This document shows, piece after piece, positions 23,345 through 32,432 of a DNA stretch of 64,000 nt. Source of the DNA: Streptosporangium carneum (lineage in GTDB: Bacteria; Actinomycetota; Actinomycetes; Streptosporangiales; Streptosporangiaceae); contig NZ_BSEV01000015.1 of the NCBI RefSeq assembly GCF_027922005.1, positions 62,001-126,000 of the forward strand. Reading direction: 5' to 3'. A program made the translations under genes and the position numbers. The notes under the pieces were generated by a model that ran no database searches, was not told where the DNA came from, and saw nothing but the letters and a program-made list of their open reading frames with translations. Numbering within the stretch: position 1 is the first letter of the stretch; each line of letters begins with the position of its first letter.

Positions 23345-25464
23345 GCACCACGACGACTCCGCCGACGACCCTGCCGGCGCGTGAGGCCACGCCGTACGTC
23401 GGCTCGGCGCTGGACCGGGTCGAAGGCCTGGAGAAGGTGACGGGCCAGGCGAGATACGCCTTCGAGTACTCCCCGGACGACCTCGCCTACGCCGTGCCCG
23501 TGCAGGCGACCGTCGCGCGCGGGAAGATCCGCACGGTCGACGTCGACGCCGCGGTCAAGCTGCCCGGTGTGATCGCCGCCATCTGGCACGGCAACGCGCC
23601 CAGGCTGGCCCCCCCGGAGAACGCCGAACTGGCCGTGCTCCAGTCACGAGAGGTGGCCTACCGGGGGCAGTACGTCGCGGTCGTGGTGGCGGAGACGCTG
23701 GAGAACGCCAGGGAGGCGGCCAGGCTACTGCGGGTGGACTACCAGGTCGAGGAGCACGACGTCGAGCTGCGCGCCGACCACCCGGAGATGTACCGCCCCG
23801 AGCGAGTCAACCCCGCCTACCCCGCGGACACCGAGCAGGGCGAGCCCGACGCCGCCCTCGCCGAGGCCCAGGTCGTGGTCGACGAGATCTACAGCACGCC
23901 CGCCGAGCACAACAACCCGATGGAGCCGCACGCGACGGTCGCCGTGTGGGACGGCGACGGGCTGACCCTCTACGACTCGACCCAGGGCGCCTCCTCGGTC
24001 CGCGACACCGTCGCGCCGCTGTTCGGCCTGCCGCCGGGCAACGTCCGGGTGGTCTCCCCGCACGTCGGCGGGGGCTTCGGGTCGAAGGGCATGCCCCTGT
24101 CGCCGGTCGTGCTCGCCGCGCTCGCCGCCAAGCACGCGGGACGGCCCGTCAAGCTCGCGGTCACCCGCCAGCAGATGTTCGCGGTGACCGGCTACCGCAC
24201 CCCGACGATCCAGCGGGTACGGCTCGGCGCGGACACGGAGGGACGGTTGAGTGTGATCGTCCACGACGCGTTCGAGCAGAGCTCCAGGATCAGGGAGTTC
24301 GCCGAGCAGACCGCCACGCCGACCCGGATGATGTACGCCGCGCCCAACCGGCGCACCACCCACAGGCTGGTCAGGCTCGACGTCCCCACCCCCTCCTGGA
24401 TGCGCGCCCCGGGGGAGACCCCCGGCATGTTCGCCCTGGAGTCGGCGCTGGACGAGCTGGCCGTCGCCTGCGGAGTCGACCCGGTCGAGCTGCGCGTCCG
24501 CAACGAGCCCGACGCCGACCCGGAGAGCGGCCTGCCGTTCAGCTCCCGCAACCTCGTCGCCTGCCTGCGCGAGGGCGCGCGCAGGTTCGGCTGGGCGGAG
24601 CGCGACCCCGCGCCGGGGATCAGGCGCAGGGACGGCCTGCTGGTCGGCACCGGCGTCGCGGCGTCCACCTATCCGGTGTACCGCGTCCCCTCCAGGGCCA
24701 CCGCCCGCGCCGAGTGGGACGGCACGTTCAGCGTGCGGATCGCCGCCACGGACATCGGCACGGGCGCCAGGACCGTCCTGACCCAGATCGCCGCCGACAC
24801 GCTGCGCGCCTCACCGGAGCGGATCAGCGTGGAGATCGGCGACAGCGCGCTGCCCGACGCCTCGGTCGCGGGCGGTTCCATGGGCACGGCCTCGTGGGGC
24901 ACAGCCGTGGTCAGGGCCTGCGAGGCGCTGACCGAGGAGCTGGACCGGCGGGGCGGCGAGGTACCGGAGGAAGGGCTCGAGGTCTCCGCCGACACCGCGC
25001 GGGAGGTCGGCGCGAAAAGACGCTTCGCCCAGCACGCCTTCGGCGCCCAGTTCGCCGAGGTCGGCGTGGACCCCGACACGGGGGAGACGCGGGTGCTGCG
25101 GCTGCTCGGTGTGTTCGCCGCGGGCCGGATCGTCAACCCGAAGACCGCGCGCTCGCAGTTCATCGGCGGCATGACCATGGGCCTGTCGATGGCGCTGTTC
25201 GAGGAGAGCGTCATGGACCGGGAGTTCGGCGACTACCTCAACCACGACTTCGCCCAGTACCACATCGCCGCCTGCGCCGACGTGAGGGACGTCGAGGCGG
25301 TCTGGATCGAGGAGGACGACCCGCACCTCAACCCGATGGGGGCCAAGGGCATCGGGGAGATCGGCATCGTCGGCACCGCGGCGGCCGTCGCGAACGCGGT
25401 GTACCACGCCACCGGCGTCCGTGTCCGCGACCTGCCGATCCGCCTCGACAGACTCGTGCGCTGA
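23341..25464 (+). CDS. aldehyde oxidoreductase molybdenum subunit, PaoC/YagR-like
   Basis: The 707-residue large subunit carries the molybdopterin cofactor and the active site. Landmarks are the HNNPMEPH segment (about 191-198), the cofactor loop HVGGGFGSKG (about 241-250), and the catalytic glutamate E673 in GAKGIGEIG. Its shortness (about 700-730 residues) and its partner with a [4Fe-4S] loop point to the PaoABC type, known in E. coli to oxidise aromatic aldehydes to acids. No PaoD/XdhC-type maturation factor gene follows. The location next to pobA-pca suggests aromatic aldehydes such as 4-hydroxybenzaldehyde as substrates (inference). Confidence 0.92.
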   Translation: MSTTTTPPTTLPAREATPYVGSALDRVEGLEKVTGQARYAFEYSPDDLAYAVPVQATVARGKIRTVDVDAAVKLPGVIAAIWHGNAPRLAPPENAELAVLQSREVAYRGQYVAVVVAETLENAREAARLLRVDYQVEEHDVELRADHPEMYRPERVNPAYPADTEQGEPDAALAEAQVVVDEIYSTPAEHNNPMEPHATVAVWDGDGLTLYDSTQGASSVRDTVAPLFGLPPGNVRVVSPHVGGGFGSKGMPLSPVVLAALAAKHAGRPVKLAVTRQQMFAVTGYRTPTIQRVRLGADTEGRLSVIVHDAFEQSSRIREFAEQTATPTRMMYAAPNRRTTHRLVRLDVPTPSWMRAPGETPGMFALESALDELAVACGVDPVELRVRNEPDADPESGLPFSSRNLVACLREGARRFGWAERDPAPGIRRRDGLLVGTGVAASTYPVYRVPSRATARAEWDGTFSVRIAATDIGTGARTVLTQIAADTLRASPERISVEIGDSALPDASVAGGSMGTASWGTAVVRACEALTEELDRRGGEVPEEGLEVSADTAREVGAKRRFAQHAFGAQFAEVGVDPDTGETRVLRLLGVFAAGRIVNPKTARSQFIGGMTMGLSMALFEESVMDREFGDYLNHDFAQYHIAACADVRDVEAVWIEEDDPHLNPMGAKGIGEIGIVGTAAAVANAVYHATGVRVRDLPIRLDRLVR

Positions 25465-25478
25465 GCGCGGCGCGAGCC

Positions 25479-27395
25479 ATGCCCCGGCTCTTCAGACGCG
25501 CGGCGGGCACGCTCGCGGACGCGGCCCCCGGATGGCTCGTCGAAACCGTGAGGGTCGCGCCCGCCGCGCCCCAGTGGTGGCCGATGCTGCGCATGGCGCT
25601 GGCCGTGGTGGCCCCGCTGCTGGCGGCGCTCGCCGCGGGGCGGATCGAACTCGGGCTGCTGCCGTCCATGGGGGCCATGGGCACCGCCCTCGCCGACCGG
25701 GGCGGAGCCTACCGGGCCAGGATCATCCGGATGGGGGCCGCCGGCCTCGCGGGGGCGCTCGGCTACCTCGTCGGAGCGGCGTTCCGCGGCCACGGCTGGA
25801 TGACCGTGCTGGTCCTGGTGGCGGCCGCGGTGGTCTCCGCGCTGATCAGCACGACCGGGGCGGCGGGCTCCACGGCGGGGCTCCAGCTGCTCGTGATGAC
25901 CGTTCTCGGCGGAGGCATACCGCTGCCGGGCCCGCCGGGAACCAACACCGTCATGTTCCTGATCGGCGTCGCGTGGGCGCTCGCGCTGGCGCTGGCCGAC
26001 TGGCCGCTGCACCCGAGGGCGCCGGAGGAGGCCGCGGTGATCGCGGCCTACCGGACGCTCGAGAGGCTGTTCGCCGGCCGGGGCGCCGACGCCATGGCGG
26101 CCTTCGACTCCGCTCTCAGGAACGCCTACGACACCGTCTTCAGCGCCCGCTCCGCCGCGGCGGGGACCGATCCGGAACGCACCCGCCTCGTCGCCCTGCT
26201 GAACCAGGCGTCGCTGATCCGCAACGCGCTGATCTCGCTGGACCTGGAGGACCGCGCGCCGCCGGCGGAGGAGGCGGCGGCCGTCGGTGAGATCGCCGCC
26301 GCCCTCGCGGGAGAGCGTCCGCCCCCGGCGCCGCTTCGGCGCGAGGGCGACTCGCCCGCGACACGGGCCCTCGGCTCCGCCGTCGAAGGGGCCGTCGAAC
26401 TGCTCTCCGGCGGGGACGTCGTGGCCGACCAGCTGCCCTACGAGCGGCTCGGGCGCCGGGGGCGGATCGCCGAGATCTGGGAGAGGGTCTGGTCGGGCCA
26501 CCTGACCCGCGTCTACACGGCCAGGCTCGCGCTCTGCATGGGGGCCGCGGGCGCGGTGAGCGAGCTCGGCTGGTTCGAGCGCTCCTACTGGATGACGCTG
26601 ACCGTCGCGCTGGTGCTCAAACCCGACTTCGGGTCCGTGTTCGCCCGTGCCGTGCAGCGCGCCCTCGGAACCCTGGCGGGCACGTTGATCGGCACCGTGG
26701 TGCTCGTCGCCGTGCCGTACGGCCCGGCGATCCTCGTCCCGATCGCGGTGTTCGCGGCGCTCCTGCCGTACGGCATGCAACGCAACTGGGGCCTGATGTC
26801 GGCCTTCCAGGCGCCGCTGGTGCTGCTGCTGGTCGACCTGCTGACCCACGGCGGCCCGAGGCTGGCGGAGATCCGCCTGGTCGACACCCTGGCCGGATGC
26901 CTGATCGTCCTGCTGCTGGGATACCTGCCGTGGCCGGCGAGCTGGGAGGCGCCGGTCGGCCCGAGGTTCGCCGACGCGGTCTCCGCGACCGCGAACTACC
27001 TCGGGCACGCCTTCGACAGGGGGCACACCGGCAGGGCGCTGCTGCGGCACCGGGTCTACGACGCCCTGGCCGATCTGCGGACGGTCTTCCAGCGGGCGGT
27101 GACCGAGCCTTCCGTGGTCAGCAGGCGCGTCACCACGTGGATGCCCGCGATGACCGCGCTGGAACAGGTGGCGGACGCGACCGCCGCGACCGTCGCCCGT
27201 GCCGAGCACGGCGCGCCGCCGCCGTCGCCGGAGGCGGTCAGAGCCGTGGTCGCCTCCCTGGAGGACATCGCGGCCGACGTCCGCGCGGGGTGCCCGCCGA
27301 GGCGGCCCGAGCTCGCCGAGGACGAGCCGCTCGAGAGGGTGAACTCCGCGGTCCGCGGTCTGCGCGACACCGTCTCCGGCCGTCACACCTGCTGA
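25479..27395 (+). CDS. FUSC-family aromatic acid exporter-like membrane protein
   Basis: The 638-residue protein has the FUSC architecture: an N-terminal block of transmembrane helices (about 35-170), a soluble middle domain (about 175-345), a second helical block (about 350-480, containing ERSYWMTLTVALVLKPDFGS), and a soluble C-terminal domain. Family members such as AaeB and fusaric-acid resistance proteins export aromatic carboxylates. ATG 25479 lies 14 bp after the oxidoreductase stop codon, so it is probably in the same operon. Efflux of excess hydroxybenzoates from the adjacent pathway is the natural hypothesis. No periplasmic adaptor (AaeA-like) gene is visible. Confidence 0.85.
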   Translation: MPRLFRRAAGTLADAAPGWLVETVRVAPAAPQWWPMLRMALAVVAPLLAALAAGRIELGLLPSMGAMGTALADRGGAYRARIIRMGAAGLAGALGYLVGAAFRGHGWMTVLVLVAAAVVSALISTTGAAGSTAGLQLLVMTVLGGGIPLPGPPGTNTVMFLIGVAWALALALADWPLHPRAPEEAAVIAAYRTLERLFAGRGADAMAAFDSALRNAYDTVFSARSAAAGTDPERTRLVALLNQASLIRNALISLDLEDRAPPAEEAAAVGEIAAALAGERPPPAPLRREGDSPATRALGSAVEGAVELLSGGDVVADQLPYERLGRRGRIAEIWERVWSGHLTRVYTARLALCMGAAGAVSELGWFERSYWMTLTVALVLKPDFGSVFARAVQRALGTLAGTLIGTVVLVAVPYGPAILVPIAVFAALLPYGMQRNWGLMSAFQAPLVLLLVDLLTHGGPRLAEIRLVDTLAGCLIVLLLGYLPWPASWEAPVGPRFADAVSATANYLGHAFDRGHTGRALLRHRVYDALADLRTVFQRAVTEPSVVSRRVTTWMPAMTALEQVADATAATVARAEHGAPPPSPEAVRAVVASLEDIAADVRAGCPPRRPELAEDEPLERVNSAVRGLRDTVSGRHTC

Positions 27396-27473
27396 CGCGG
27401 CTCTGGCGGACGGCGCTCGCGCTCTCCCGGCGTTCCCGGTGGAGGAGTCCCGCGGGCCCGGAACGGGAGGCCG

Positions 27474-28928
27474 TCAGCCGTCGCCCGCCGCGCCGCCGTC
27501 TCCGTGCGCCGCGGGCTCGCTCTGGGCCAGGGCGGAGTGCCGGTAGGAGTATCCGAAGTACACGACCAGGCCGATCAGGAACCACACCGCGAAACGCACC
27601 CAGGTCTGCCACTGCAGGAAGGTGATCAGCCAGAGCGAGAAGAGGATGCCGATCGCCGGGACGAAGGGCATTCCCGGGCAGCGGAAGGTGCGCGGCAGGT
27701 CGGGCCGCCTGTAGCGCAGCACGATCACCGCGGCGCACACGACGACGAAGGCGAGCAGGATGCCGATGTTGGTCAGCTCCGCGGCCTCCACGATGGGCAG
27801 GAACCCGGCGATGAGGGCCGAGATGACGCCGACGATCCACGTCACGCGGGTCGGCACGTGCCGGGTCGGGTGCGTCTTGGCGAACCACCTGGGCAGCAGT
27901 CCGTCGCGGCTCATCGAGAACCACACGCGGCTCACGCCGAGCATGAAGGTGAACATGACGGTGAGGATGCCGACGATCGCCCCGACCGCGATCACGTCCG
28001 CCAGGCCCCGCAGGCCCACCGACTTGAACGCCGTGGAGAACCCGCTCTCCTTGTCGATCTCGCTGTACTTCTGCATGCCCGTCAGCACCAGGCAGGCCAG
28101 CACGTACAGCACCATCGAGATGCCGAGGGAGTAGATGATCGCCTTCGGCATGTGGCGCTGGGAGTCCTTCGACTCCTCGGCAGCCGTGCTCATGGCGTCG
28201 TAGCCGAAGACGGCGAAGAACACCGTGGCGGCGCCGGTGATCGCGCCGCTGATGCCGTAGGGGAAGAAGGGGGTGTAGTTGTCGGTGTTGATGTGGAAGA
28301 AGCCGACGACGATGACCAGCAGCACCACGGCGACCTTCAACCCCACGACCGCCATCTCGAACCTGGCGGCGTTCTTCATGCCGAGGTTCAGCAGGTAGGC
28401 GATCAACAGGCACAGCAGGGCGGCGAACAGGTCGACCCGGTGCCCCTCACCGGTTCCCGGCGCGCCCAGCATCCACGCGGGCAGTTGCACGCCGAGGTCG
28501 CCGAGCAGGAATGAGAAGTAACCCGAGATGCCGATGGCCACGACCGCGACGATCGCGGTGTACTCCAGCAGCAGGTCCCAGCCGATGAACCAGCCCGCCA
28601 GCTCGCCCAGGACGGCGTAACCGTAGGTGTAGGCGGATCCGGCCTTGGGGATGAGCCCGGCGAACTCGGCGTACGAGAACGCCGCCGCCGCGCTCGCGAT
28701 GCCGGCGATCAGGAACGAGATCACGACGGCGGGACCGGCGACGCCGTTGGCGACGGCGCCCGCGAGGGTGAAGATGCCCGCGCCGATGATGCCGCCGACC
28801 CCGATCGCGGTCAGCTGCCACAGTCCCAGCACGCGGGTGAGCTGCTCGCTCCTGCCGCCCTCTGGTTCCTCGATGTGCTCGATGGGTTTGCGGCGCAGAA
28901 CGCCGGATCCCGCCCGTCGCCTGGCCAT
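27474..28928 (-). CDS. APC-superfamily amino-acid permease (cationic amino acid transporter type)
   Basis: The 484-residue protein has about 12-14 transmembrane segments and the APC hallmark GVGGIIGAGIFTLAG in helix 1, followed by FAGLIPKAGSAYTYGYAVLGE, characteristic of the CAT/YfnA branch that moves amino acids such as arginine or lysine. ATG 28928 follows GAAGGGAAA; an upstream start would add 16 basic residues. It converges on the FUSC gene across 78 bp and is divergent from the 29150 gene. Substrate preference cannot be fixed from sequence alone. Confidence 0.88.
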   Translation of the reverse strand: MARRRAGSGVLRRKPIEHIEEPEGGRSEQLTRVLGLWQLTAIGVGGIIGAGIFTLAGAVANGVAGPAVVISFLIAGIASAAAAFSYAEFAGLIPKAGSAYTYGYAVLGELAGWFIGWDLLLEYTAIVAVVAIGISGYFSFLLGDLGVQLPAWMLGAPGTGEGHRVDLFAALLCLLIAYLLNLGMKNAARFEMAVVGLKVAVVLLVIVVGFFHINTDNYTPFFPYGISGAITGAATVFFAVFGYDAMSTAAEESKDSQRHMPKAIIYSLGISMVLYVLACLVLTGMQKYSEIDKESGFSTAFKSVGLRGLADVIAVGAIVGILTVMFTFMLGVSRVWFSMSRDGLLPRWFAKTHPTRHVPTRVTWIVGVISALIAGFLPIVEAAELTNIGILLAFVVVCAAVIVLRYRRPDLPRTFRCPGMPFVPAIGILFSLWLITFLQWQTWVRFAVWFLIGLVVYFGYSYRHSALAQSEPAAHGDGGAAGDG

Positions 28929-29149
28929 GACGTTTCCCTTCGCACGACGACTGCGGCGGACGACCCGACCCGCCATGATCCCAGCGGAGGACTCCTACCC
29001 TGTTCGGCTGGGCTTATTCCAGGCGTTGATCCCGTTCGGCGAGGACATGTCCGCTGGTGGGAGGGGGTACAGCGGGCCCGCGCCCTGTCCTGAGGGCATT
29101 CGGCGAGGTAACGTCGAGGTATCGAATCCCGGACACGGGGGGAGACGCC

Positions 29150-29551
29150 ATGCCGAGCGATCCCGATCACGTGCTCGACGCCATCGACGGAGTCGTCGAC
29201 GAGTGGCTCGCCATGAGCGAGGACTCCATGCGCTGGGCGCCACCGGAGAAGCCTCCGCCGAAACCGCGGCTCGCGCTGCCGTCGCCGCCCCTGCCGCACC
29301 TCGTCGAGGAGCTGCTGCAGGAGGTCGGCGTGCACACCCAGGCCGTGGTCGAGGCCTTCCGTCCGCTGGGGGAGGGGGTGATGGGAGCCTTCGCCTCGTT
29401 CTTCGACAGCCCCGCGATGCGTCAGCTGATCGAGCCCGCCGACTGGCCGGAGGAGCACCCTCCGCTCGATGTCGACATCGACTACGACGTCCCGGATCCC
29501 GGACCGGCTCCCGGGTCCCGGCCGCCGCCGGAGGCCGACCGGCCGGGGTGA
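29150..29551 (+). CDS. hypothetical acidic, proline-rich protein
   Basis: I do not recognise a family for this 133-residue protein. ATG 29150 follows GGGGGGAG at good spacing, and codon usage is typical of the genome. Features are an amphipathic N-terminal helix (DHVLDAIDGVVDEWLAMSED), a proline-rich linker (PPEKPPPKPRLALPSPPLPH), a second helical region (about 58-100, HLVEELLQEVGVHTQAVVEA), and an acidic proline-rich tail. There is no signal peptide or membrane segment. It stands alone between divergent and convergent neighbours, so context gives no hint. Confidence 0.65.
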   Translation: MPSDPDHVLDAIDGVVDEWLAMSEDSMRWAPPEKPPPKPRLALPSPPLPHLVEELLQEVGVHTQAVVEAFRPLGEGVMGAFASFFDSPAMRQLIEPADWPEEHPPLDVDIDYDVPDPGPAPGSRPPPEADRPG

Positions 29552-29597
29552 GCCGCCGCGAAGCCGGTAACCGGCGAGGCCGCGACGAGGTCACTGT

Positions 29598-29629
29598 GAG
29601 ATCACCGCGAGGCGAGATCACTGCGAGGC
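29598..29629. repeat. tandem 16-bp direct repeat
   Basis: GAGATCACCGCGAGGC (29598-29613) is followed directly by GAGATCACTGCGAGGC (29614-29629), one mismatch. A partial relative precedes it (GAGGTCACTGT). It lies between convergent genes. Confidence 0.8.
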
Positions 29630-29683
29630 CGCCGCGAGACGGCGCCGCCTTCCACCTGCTTCCCCCCGGCCAGGCCTTCGCTC

Positions 29684-30499
29684 TCAGGAGTCGGAGTCGT
29701 CCAGGGCGAAGGCGAGGTAGCGCTCCGCGGAGCGCCGCACGGCGTCGGCGCCGTCGGTGTGCACGACCCGCTTCCACCAGCCGCCGTAGACGCGGTCGAA
29801 GTCGTACGGCGCGAGCAGCGACAGGGCGCGGCGGACCGTCCTGGGGCGTTCGGGGATCAGGTTGGGGTAGCTGTGCATGAAGCTGACCCACCGCCGGTCC
29901 GGCACCACCTGGAGGATGTCGCCGGAGAACAGCGCGCCTCGGCCCTCCTCGCCGTCGCGCCAGTGCATCACCTGGCCGCCGTCGAAGTGCACGCCCGCGT
30001 TGATCAGGGTCAGGCCCTCCACGATCTCGCGGGTCTCGCCCTCCCAGAACACCACCGACTCGTCGGGGCGCGCCACCCACTCACGGTCCTTCGCGTGGAT
30101 GTAGACAGGAGCGTCGAAGGCGTGCGCCCACTCGACCATCGTCCCGTAGAAGTGCGGGTGACTGATCGCGATGGCGTCGACCCCGCCGAGCTCGGTGACC
30201 TCCCTGAGGATGTCGTCGTCGAGGTAGGTGACCATGTCCCACAGCACGTTCCCCGCGGGAGTGCGGACCAGTAGCGCGCGCTGGCCGATGGCGGTCGCGG
30301 GATCGACGCCGACGCCGACCACCCCCGCGCCCTCCTCGGCGATCATCGGCTTGTGCCCCGCCTCGCGCAGCTCGTTCAGCGACGTCCACCGCTGGCCCTG
30401 CCAGCCGACGTACTGCCGTTCGTCCTCGCAGATGGGGCAGTTCTCACGCGGGGCGGCGTACTGGACGCCGCAGGTCAGGCAGATCGGCAGGTCGTTCAC
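29684..30499 (-). CDS. zinc-ribbon plus metallo-beta-lactamase-fold protein
   Basis: The 271-residue protein starts with a rubredoxin-like zinc ribbon (C7, C10, C21, C24: ICLTCG then CPIC), followed by a metallo-beta-lactamase fold. The metal motif reads SHPHFYG (H114, H116) where classical members have HxHxDH, so the second metal half-site looks incomplete. LFSGDILQVV carries the later aspartate. GTG 30499 follows GCAGGAGGAG. A hydrolase or oxidoreductase role is possible and the substrate is unknown. It lies upstream of nothing obvious: the LLM oxidoreductase, also on the minus strand, ends 244 bp away behind a terminator. Confidence 0.82.
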   Translation of the reverse strand: MNDLPICLTCGVQYAAPRENCPICEDERQYVGWQGQRWTSLNELREAGHKPMIAEEGAGVVGVGVDPATAIGQRALLVRTPAGNVLWDMVTYLDDDILREVTELGGVDAIAISHPHFYGTMVEWAHAFDAPVYIHAKDREWVARPDESVVFWEGETREIVEGLTLINAGVHFDGGQVMHWRDGEEGRGALFSGDILQVVPDRRWVSFMHSYPNLIPERPRTVRRALSLLAPYDFDRVYGGWWKRVVHTDGADAVRRSAERYLAFALDDSDS

Positions 30500-30653
30500 G
30501 CGGCTCCTCCTGCACGTCGTGCCCGGACGGGGCGGGCGACGGTGGTCAAGGTCGTCTGGAACAGACGCTATAGGGGGAAGCGGGCGGCAGGCTCCTTCCG
30601 GTGGATGTTTCGCGTGAATTCGGAGTCCGGACCGTCCCCGCGCGGCTCGCATC

Positions 30654-30686
30654 AAGCCCGCGCGTCAGGACCGCCCGCGCGGGCTT
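30654..30686 (-). terminator. 11-bp stem terminator after the LLM oxidoreductase gene
   Basis: AAGCCCGCGCG (30654-30664) and its perfect complement (30676-30686) flank an 11-base loop. The hairpin lies 58 bp beyond the stop codon on the minus strand. Confidence 0.8.
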
Positions 30687-30743
30687 CGCGTCGGAGAGGG
30701 GAGGCCCCGCGCGGGCGGAGTGTCATGGGTCGCGGAGGAGCGG

Positions 30744-31799
30744 TCACGAGCCGCCGGGAAGGCCGTACGCCTGGGCGACCAGCTCGTAGGAGCGGATCCG
30801 GTCGGCGGGGGAGTGGACCATGGTGGTGATCATCAGCTCGTCCGCCTCGGTGCGCTTTCGCAGCTGGTTGAGGCCTTCCCTGACCTCGGTCGCGTCCCCG
30901 AGGACCACGTTGGACAGATGCTCCTGGACGAAGTCCTCCTCGAACGGGCTGTAGGGGTAGGCCTCGGCCTCCTCCGGGGTCGGGACCGGCTGGGGAGCCC
31001 CGCGGCGCAGCCTGAGCGTGGACAGCGCGCCCGAACGGGCCAGGCGGAGCGCCTGCGCGGAGGTGTCCGCGGCGACGGCCGAGACGCCGATCAGCGCGTA
31101 CGGCCGGTCGAGCACGCTGGACGGCTGGAAGGAGGAGCGGTACAGCTCCAGGGCGGGAAGGGTGTTGGCCGAGCTGAAGTGGTGGGCGAACGCGAACGGC
31201 AGGCCGAGTATGCCGGCGAGCTGGGCGCTGAAGCCGCTGGAGCCGAGAAGCCAGATCGGCGGGCGCCCCGACTCGGGGGACCTGGGGGTGGCGACGACCC
31301 TCTCCAGGGGATGTCCCTGCGGGAACGACCCGTCCAGGAAGGCGGTCAGCTCGGCCAGCTGCTCGGGGAACTCGTCGGCGTCCAGGCCGTGCCTGCGCAG
31401 CGCCCTGGCCGTGGCCTGGTCGGTTCCCGGAGCCCTGCCGAGCCCGAGGTCGATGCGTCCCGGGTGCAGCGCGTGGAGGGTGCCGAACTGCTCGGCCACG
31501 ATCAGCGGGGCGTGGTTGGGCAGCATCACGCCGCCGGATCCCAGCCGGATCGTCCTGGTCGCGGCGGCGAGATGGGCGATCAACACGGCGGGGGAGGAAC
31601 TGGCCACGGAGGGCATGCCGTGGTGCTCGGCCACCCAGATCCGGTGGTATCCCCACTCCTCGGCCCGTCTGGCGAGCTCGGTGCTGGCGCGCAGGGTCTC
31701 CGTCGGGGTCACCCCGGACCCGACGACGGCCAGCTCCAGGATCGACAGCGGAACCTCGGCGGAGCCGCGTGCCACGCCACGGATGTTGTCTTCAGCCAT
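30744..31799 (-). CDS. LLM-class flavin-dependent oxidoreductase
   Basis: The 351-residue luciferase-like TIM-barrel protein belongs to the group annotated as MsnO8/alkanal-monooxygenase-like. Family signatures are RAEEWGYHRIWVAEHHGMPSV (about 47-66) and GRIDLGLGRAPG (about 113-124). These enzymes use reduced FMN or F420 for monooxygenation; the cofactor cannot be decided here. ATG 31799 was chosen. A TTG seven codons upstream is also in frame. The ribosome binding site is weak for both. A good hairpin terminator follows. Confidence 0.9.
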   Translation of the reverse strand: MAEDNIRGVARGSAEVPLSILELAVVGSGVTPTETLRASTELARRAEEWGYHRIWVAEHHGMPSVASSSPAVLIAHLAAATRTIRLGSGGVMLPNHAPLIVAEQFGTLHALHPGRIDLGLGRAPGTDQATARALRRHGLDADEFPEQLAELTAFLDGSFPQGHPLERVVATPRSPESGRPPIWLLGSSGFSAQLAGILGLPFAFAHHFSSANTLPALELYRSSFQPSSVLDRPYALIGVSAVAADTSAQALRLARSGALSTLRLRRGAPQPVPTPEEAEAYPYSPFEEDFVQEHLSNVVLGDATEVREGLNQLRKRTEADELMITTMVHSPADRIRSYELVAQAYGLPGGS

Positions 31800-31899
31800 G
31801 AGAACGGCAACCCCGGCCAACCGGAGGTTATTTCCCGCCGACCCGTGCGCGAATCATGAGTCTCCCGGCGACACGGCTCACCCGTGCGGTGCGGAACCA

Positions 31900-32061
31900 T
31901 CAGAAAACCACCACTCCTGCTGAAAGCCGGGGATATCGTCCGGAGACCACCACTCCGGCTGACAGTCGGGGTGGTCGAAGATCCCGCCATTCCTGCTCGT
32001 CTTCATCGATACGGGCACGCAGGAAAGCGAGCAGGGTATCCGTGATGTCTCTGATGTCCAC
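31900..32061 (-). pseudogene. truncated DUF6221-family gene ending in a minisatellite
   Basis: From a GTG at 32061 the minus strand encodes 53 residues. The first 28 (VDIRDITDTLLAFLRARIDE and then DEQEWRDL) match the conserved N-terminus of DUF6221 proteins, whose members normally continue for about 80-130 residues. After that the frame is formed by an imperfect DNA repeat giving two copies of a PRLSAGVVV peptide, then a stop. The conserved remainder of the family is absent. I read it as a 3'-truncated gene overtaken by repeats; a short functional gene cannot be excluded. Confidence 0.55.
31907..31997. repeat. imperfect tandem minisatellite, period about 39 bp
   Basis: Positions 31907-31932 (ACCACCACTCC start) and 31946-31971 match at 23 of 26 bases, 39 bp apart. 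A weaker third copy lies at 31983-31997. The repeat forms the 3' end of the DUF6221-like fragment. Confidence 0.75.
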
Positions 32062-32432
32062 GACGACATCATTCCTGGGACGGCCCGCTCCGATCGCTCT
32101 CCGGATCCTCGCCGCCGGGTGGGGCGAGGTGCCGGGGCGGCCAGGCGCCGCCAGGCAGGGGCGTCAGGTCCTCCCGCGGTCGTGACGTGCGGGATCGGCA
32201 TCGGCGATTCCGTGCGCAGGGCGGCCGAAAAGATCTGCTTCGTCTCCCGGTATTCGATCCCTCGAATTCAGTTCGCTGATTTCAATCCTTATGAGAGCAT
32301 TTGCGTTCTTTTGGATTCCGTCTCACTTGAAATCGCCGATGCGCGGTATTGACGCCTGCTTGATGCGGACGTACTTTTCGCATGACGCCAATTATAGGCG
32401 CTTTATCGGTGATCAGACTCTAAGGAGGAGTC
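32062..32432. other. intergenic region with AT-rich promoter
   Basis: No gene is supported in these 371 bp. Positions 32230-32420 are clearly AT-richer than the surroundings and lead into the strong ribosome binding site of the small secreted-protein gene, so this is its probable promoter and leader. Confidence 0.5.

Noticed and set aside
29111..29145. TCGAATCCC resembling a tRNA T-loop
   Set aside because: The T-arm context is wrong (TATCGAATCCC), and no acceptor, D-arm or anticodon stem can be built around it.
29598..29629. Direct repeats considered as a CRISPR-like or attachment site
   Set aside because: The units are tandem with no spacers, and no integrase, cas gene or tRNA is nearby.
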